From Euperipatoides rowelli (Eukaryota; Onychophora; Udeonychophora; Euonychophora; Peripatopsidae), in NCBI GenBank assembly GCA_003024985.2, contig PXIH01S0010917.1: a stretch of DNA of 10,487 bases; one strand, given 5' to 3'. This document shows positions 7,331 to 10,487 of this stretch, one piece after another. Positions within the stretch are counted from its first letter, which is position 1, and the number at the start of each line of letters is the position of its first letter. Under the pieces are notes generated by a model. That model ran no database searches, was not told the origin of the DNA, and saw nothing but the letters and a program-made list of their open reading frames with translations. Position numbers and translations under genes: made by a program.

Positions 7331-7679
7331 GCTGTATGGTATATAACAACTTAAAGTTTTACATTTCGCTTAATTATTTTAATTACTTTATATTTATAAT
7401 CAATATTTTTCAACAATATTTATTTACTGTAAGTATAATCAAAACAAATTGGATGTTGCATACAATAATTTTGTAATACATTGTGGCCATCCTGTACAGT
7501 GTATAATAGTGTGCATACAAGAAAGAGTAGTGTAATACTGTAGCTTACAGTCTCTATACTCTATTATGATATAATAACGAAGATGTTTTGCTGCTGCTAA
7601 GACTAAGACTTGGCTTCTCCTTATTTCTGGAGTCATCCTAAGATGTTAGCCAATATTACTCTTTCTCCAATTATATCAA

Positions 7680-8760
7680 AGTTAACCCTCCAACAACCCC
7701 TTCCCCTTTATTTACCACTCTCTTAATAATATCTTCACCCATCCAATCCATACCCCCTCTCCCTTGAAGCCTAACCATTTCCCCATCATATCCAACTCTC
7801 TCATCTCCCCCTCCTATCTCACTTCAATTATCCTCTCCCTTGCCTCTCTTAATCTCTCACATTCTATTAGCAAATGTTTCACACCCTCCTCCTTTTTTTT
7901 TCACATAAACCACACAATGTTTCCTCCACTCCCCCAAACATTTTCTTCCTAACCCTAGTATTCAAACTTCCCACCCTAGCCTGGAATAGCAACATACTTC
8001 CCCTATCATTGCCATATAGCTTACCTTCTTCTTTAATAGCCCTTTTACAACTACTCACTAATGTTTTCTTCTCCTACACCCTCTTCAGCCATTTCCTTTC
8101 CTCCTCATTTCTCACCATTTCCCTTATCTGTTTCTCCCATTTTTTGAAATCCATTCCTTCAGTCACACTTTTCATACCTCCTTCCCATAATCCAAAATAA
8201 TATGCTATTCTCATCTACTACCCTTGCCATCTTTATAACACTCTTCCACCATCCTGACTTCTTTGCCCTCATAGGACCATCCCTAAAAACCCACTTGCAT
8301 ACTATCTCATCTCCCATTAACTGTAGTCTGCCAAACCTTTTCAACTTAGCACTTCTTTCTCTATCTTCAATTGTACTCCACCCCATATCATCTTGGATTG
8401 CCTCTATTGACGTAAAAATATTTCATCCTAATGTTCATCTACCCATCTCTCTTTGTATCCTCTCTATTTCCTTTCTCACTCTACCTGACATTACCAATAC
8501 ATCATTTCCAAACATAACACTCGGAACCACAATCCCGTTCCATAAAATCCTAATCACTTCAAATCTACTATAACTCATACAGACTACGCTTTTAATAATA
8601 CCCTTGTTTCTTTTTATTTTCTTCATTATTTTTTCTTCCCATCTCTTTAAATAATCCTTACCATTACCTAACATTATCCCTAGATATTCATATTGTTCCA
8701 CCTCTACAATATTCTCCTCACCCAATTTCCCAATTCCATCTTCTCTTCTTGCTGCTTGGT
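7680..8760 (-). pseudogene. 3' part of a LINE (non-LTR) ORF, 5'-truncated and decayed
   Basis: This is the C-terminal portion of a non-LTR retrotransposon polyprotein read on the - strand. The upstream open part (8437-8760) starts around GKLGEENIVEVEQYEYLGIM, where the YxYLG block marks the end of the reverse-transcriptase palm region. It continues through WNGIVVPSVMFGND, a thumb-like helix region. After a frame break near 8435 the next part (8159-8386 and beyond) reads DDMGWSTIEDRERSAKLKRF. Further on comes LLFQARVGSLNTR (about 7950-7995), then a C-x2-C-x(n)-H-x4-C cluster (CGLCEKK and EGVKHLLIEC, bases 7859-7914) split by a frameshift in a 9-A run. The YADD site and the endonuclease are missing, as is usual for 5'-truncated LINEs. 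Several stops and frameshifts show it is dead. The clade is not assigned. Confidence 0.85.
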
Positions 8761-8809
8761 ATAGAATTGGAATATACCACATGCTAGTTGGAAAAGGTAA
8801 CTGCAAAGG

Positions 8810-9556
8810 ATTTTACAACAAAACTTGTGTTGAATTTTTTATTTCTATTTTCCCTGTGATTTCTAACTTTTAAATCTTATTTGATAAATTTAAAAGTGTT
8901 TCCTTACATTAGAAGATATATATTTTTTTACATTTTCTTTTTTGTATATAAGTAATCAGTCTTATTTAAAATTGTTAAGCATCAGAGTGAATCTCGCTCC
9001 TTTTATCAGCCTTGAGTGATCAATAAATGCTTGTTTATTTGCTAAGAAAATCTCTTCTAATTTTTGAAAAACATGTAGAAATTTATAGTAAAGACCAGAT
9101 CAATAGTGGACGATATGTAGAAGAAAATAATGACAGCCATTATAACTGTTATTGATTGATTAATATGAAGGAGAGGCAGAAGTTCTTATTTATCTTCAGG
9201 TAATAAAAGAAAATCTATTAAGATTACATGCAAATTTATTTCTTAATGGATAAAGATAAAATGATCATATTTTGGAAAATAGTTTTCATATGAAGAATGA
9301 ATGAGTATGGATTAGTTGTTGATGGGAAAAATTCATCATCACAATTTAAAATACAATAATAACATTAAATTCTGGTTATATTGCAGGCCACCTAAAATGG
9401 AAATGCTCAGACACACAGACACTTATTGAAAACCTTAAATTTCCTGTCAAACAGAGCAAATTGAGCATGATGTATATCTCAAGACGTGGGATGGCAATAT
9501 TAACCGTGGCCAACTCACCATTGCCAAGTATCCACTAGGTCTACTGGTCATGAGCT
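8810..9556. other. A+T-rich spacer without supported gene
   Basis: No bounded element is seen. A + strand frame of about 39 codons starts at the ATG at 9027. It has no family resemblance and no useful length. The stretch 9384-9556 is less A+T rich and may be the left part of whatever unit carries repeat copy B, but it has stops in all frames that I read. Confidence 0.4.
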
Positions 9557-9618
9557 TATTTAGGACCAGGGACAACCTCATTGGACTATGGTCTGTTGTT
9601 GTCCGGCGTATTTGTATT
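9557..9618 (-). repeat. 62-bp dispersed repeat, copy B, inverted relative to copy A
   Basis: The reverse complement of this stretch reads AATACAAATACGCCGGACAA and continues to GTCCCTGGTCCTAAATA. It matches 483-544 at about 56 of 62 positions with no gap. Here the match is not inside a recognised transposase. Flanking sequence (for example CCACTAGGTCTACTGGTCATGAG in the left flank, 9533-9555) is not shared with copy A, so the repeat unit is either 62 bp or a shared core of a larger family. Confidence 0.75.
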
Positions 9619-10250
9619 ATTAGGGCTGGGCATAGTATTTATTTATTGCCTTGTAGGAGTTTGGGTTTAGCATTGGGTGAAGGTTAAGACTGTGACGCAG
9701 GGTTGGTTAATTTAAAAAAATTAATATTTTTTAATTTGTGTATGTAAAATGATTTTTCATAATTTTATGTACTTACATGTATATCATATCTAGATTTTTG
9801 TTTATTACATATAAACTGCTATATTTTAATTGCCCGGAATTGCCCGGTCTTCCATTATCTGTAGAATCATTTACTAAAGTAAAATGAACTTCCATTTATT
9901 GCAAATTACTATTAGCTGAAATTTTATATGAATATGTAAGAATATATCAATAATAAAAAGTGTGACCGGTCAAGGAGCGGTGGTCATGAAATAAAGAGCA
10001 TAGATACTAAACTCCTTGACATATACTCTTTGGGAGGTGGTTTGATCTCCAGGAGCCACTGCACCTCTGTAGTTTTTTTCCATGATCAGTGCCTACAGTG
10101 CCTATGGGAGATTTTTCTGTATACAGAATAACTCGTTAAAGTCATTTCTGTGAAAGCTCTGCCTAGTTTTTGCCGAGATGGTTGACTGCAAGTGGGAAAT
10201 CCCATCTTTTAGAAAAATCAAAATATAATACAAATTTATAATTACAAGGT
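9619..10250. other. Spacer with small inverted repeats
   Basis: No gene is seen. GTCAAGGAG at 9969-9977 is the exact inverse of CTCCTTGAC at 10012-10020, a 9-bp stem with a 34-base loop. TGACCGGTCA (9963-9972) is a 10-bp palindrome overlapping the left arm. AATTGCCCGG is duplicated near 9828-9847, and CAGTGCCTA is repeated in tandem near 10087-10104. These are small and could be chance. Confidence 0.45.
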
Positions 10251-10330
10251 CCTGCAGGGCTGGTTGAGTGGTCTCGATGGCCGACTCCACACTCCGGCGA
10301 TCCCAAGATTGCCAGATGAAATCCGGAAAA
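10251..10330 (+). repeat. Possible tRNA-derived SINE head
   Basis: TGGTTGAGTGG at 10261-10271 fits the A-box pattern of RNA polymerase III type 2 promoters (TRGYNNAGTGG). About 55 bp downstream, GATGAAATCC (10315-10324) is a poor match to a B box (GGTTCGAATCC). The spacing would suit a tRNA with a long variable arm such as Leu or Ser. The segment is strikingly G+C-richer than its surroundings, and no cloverleaf can be completed. It is therefore not a functional tRNA gene; a decayed SINE head is the best guess. The right end of any such element may lie beyond the window. Confidence 0.35.
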
Positions 10331-10487
10331 TACTTTTTTTCCAGATTAGACTTGTACTAGTAGTAAAATATTTTTTCACGGTATTCTATATGCAAAACCA
10401 TTGTATCACAAAGTAATTTTTCCGCCGAATTATTGTAAATAGTTGAAATAAAAAATGGCAGTTTATTCGGGAAATTTATTTTAAATA

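Noticed and set aside
7439-7636. A 65-codon - strand frame
   Set aside because: It overlaps the possible 3' flank of the LINE and has no recognisable motif. The composition gives no support for coding.
7764-8573. Several + strand frames of 60-120 codons rich in Ser, Leu, Pro and Phe
   Set aside because: They are the antisense of the purine-rich LINE coding strand. The - strand carries the recognisable protein motifs.
9027-9146. A short + strand frame ending NNDSHYNCY
   Set aside because: It is only about 39 codons, with no homology and no nearby exon signals that exceed chance.
9380-9480. TATATTGCAG followed by GCCACC, considered as a 3' splice site and exon
   Set aside because: The pyrimidine tract is poor, and all three frames downstream that I read contain early stops.
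10102-10290. A 62-codon - strand frame
   Set aside because: It overlaps the tRNA-like segment and A+T-rich spacer and shows no motif.

Overview
This window looks like non-coding, repeat-rich nuclear DNA from an animal, probably an invertebrate. The base composition is strongly A+T rich, with many long A and T runs. There is a large (CCAT/CTAT)n microsatellite and no operon-like gene packing. The only protein-coding traces are decayed transposon genes. I cannot name the species from sequence alone. I found no intact host gene, no convincing exon chain, and no tRNA or rRNA gene. Almost every long open frame is either low-complexity translation of the microsatellite or a chance frame. The exceptions are a hAT transposase fragment on the + strand (240-633) and a LINE reverse-transcriptase C-terminal region on the - strand (7680-8760).

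Layout from left to right. A 559-bp hAT relic (131-689) is bounded by a perfect 8-bp target-site duplication (TSD). It carries a transposase fragment that is itself interrupted by a 62-bp dispersed repeat. A second hAT-type miniature element (MITE) lies at 1092-1410, with a 7/8 TSD and an internal 95-bp tandem unit. The microsatellite occupies 2122-2381. A PIF/Harbinger-type MITE (2654-3003) has long inverted repeats and a TTA TSD. After about 1.7 kb of A+T-rich DNA there is a degraded LINE reverse-transcriptase fragment (+ strand, 4698-4869). Next come one end of a hAT element (4917-5110) and an 860-bp non-autonomous element with a perfect 8-bp TSD (5119-5978). A long, nearly perfect hairpin lies at 6461-6539. 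An inverted partial copy of the 4917 element starts at 6757. A 313-bp hAT MITE (7018-7330) has a 7/8 TSD and internal duplication. The 3' part of a LINE lies on the - strand (7680-8760). The second, inverted copy of the 62-bp repeat is at 9557-9618, and a possible tRNA-derived SINE head is near 10251-10330.

The elements do not form a cooperating system. The picture is a layered graveyard of cut-and-paste DNA transposons (four TSD-bounded hAT-like copies and one Harbinger-like copy) with two unrelated LINE remnants. The most notable points are the number of insertions that can still be delimited to the base, the repeat-in-transposase nesting whose repeat recurs 9 kb away, and the microRNA-like or foldback hairpin near 6.5 kb.
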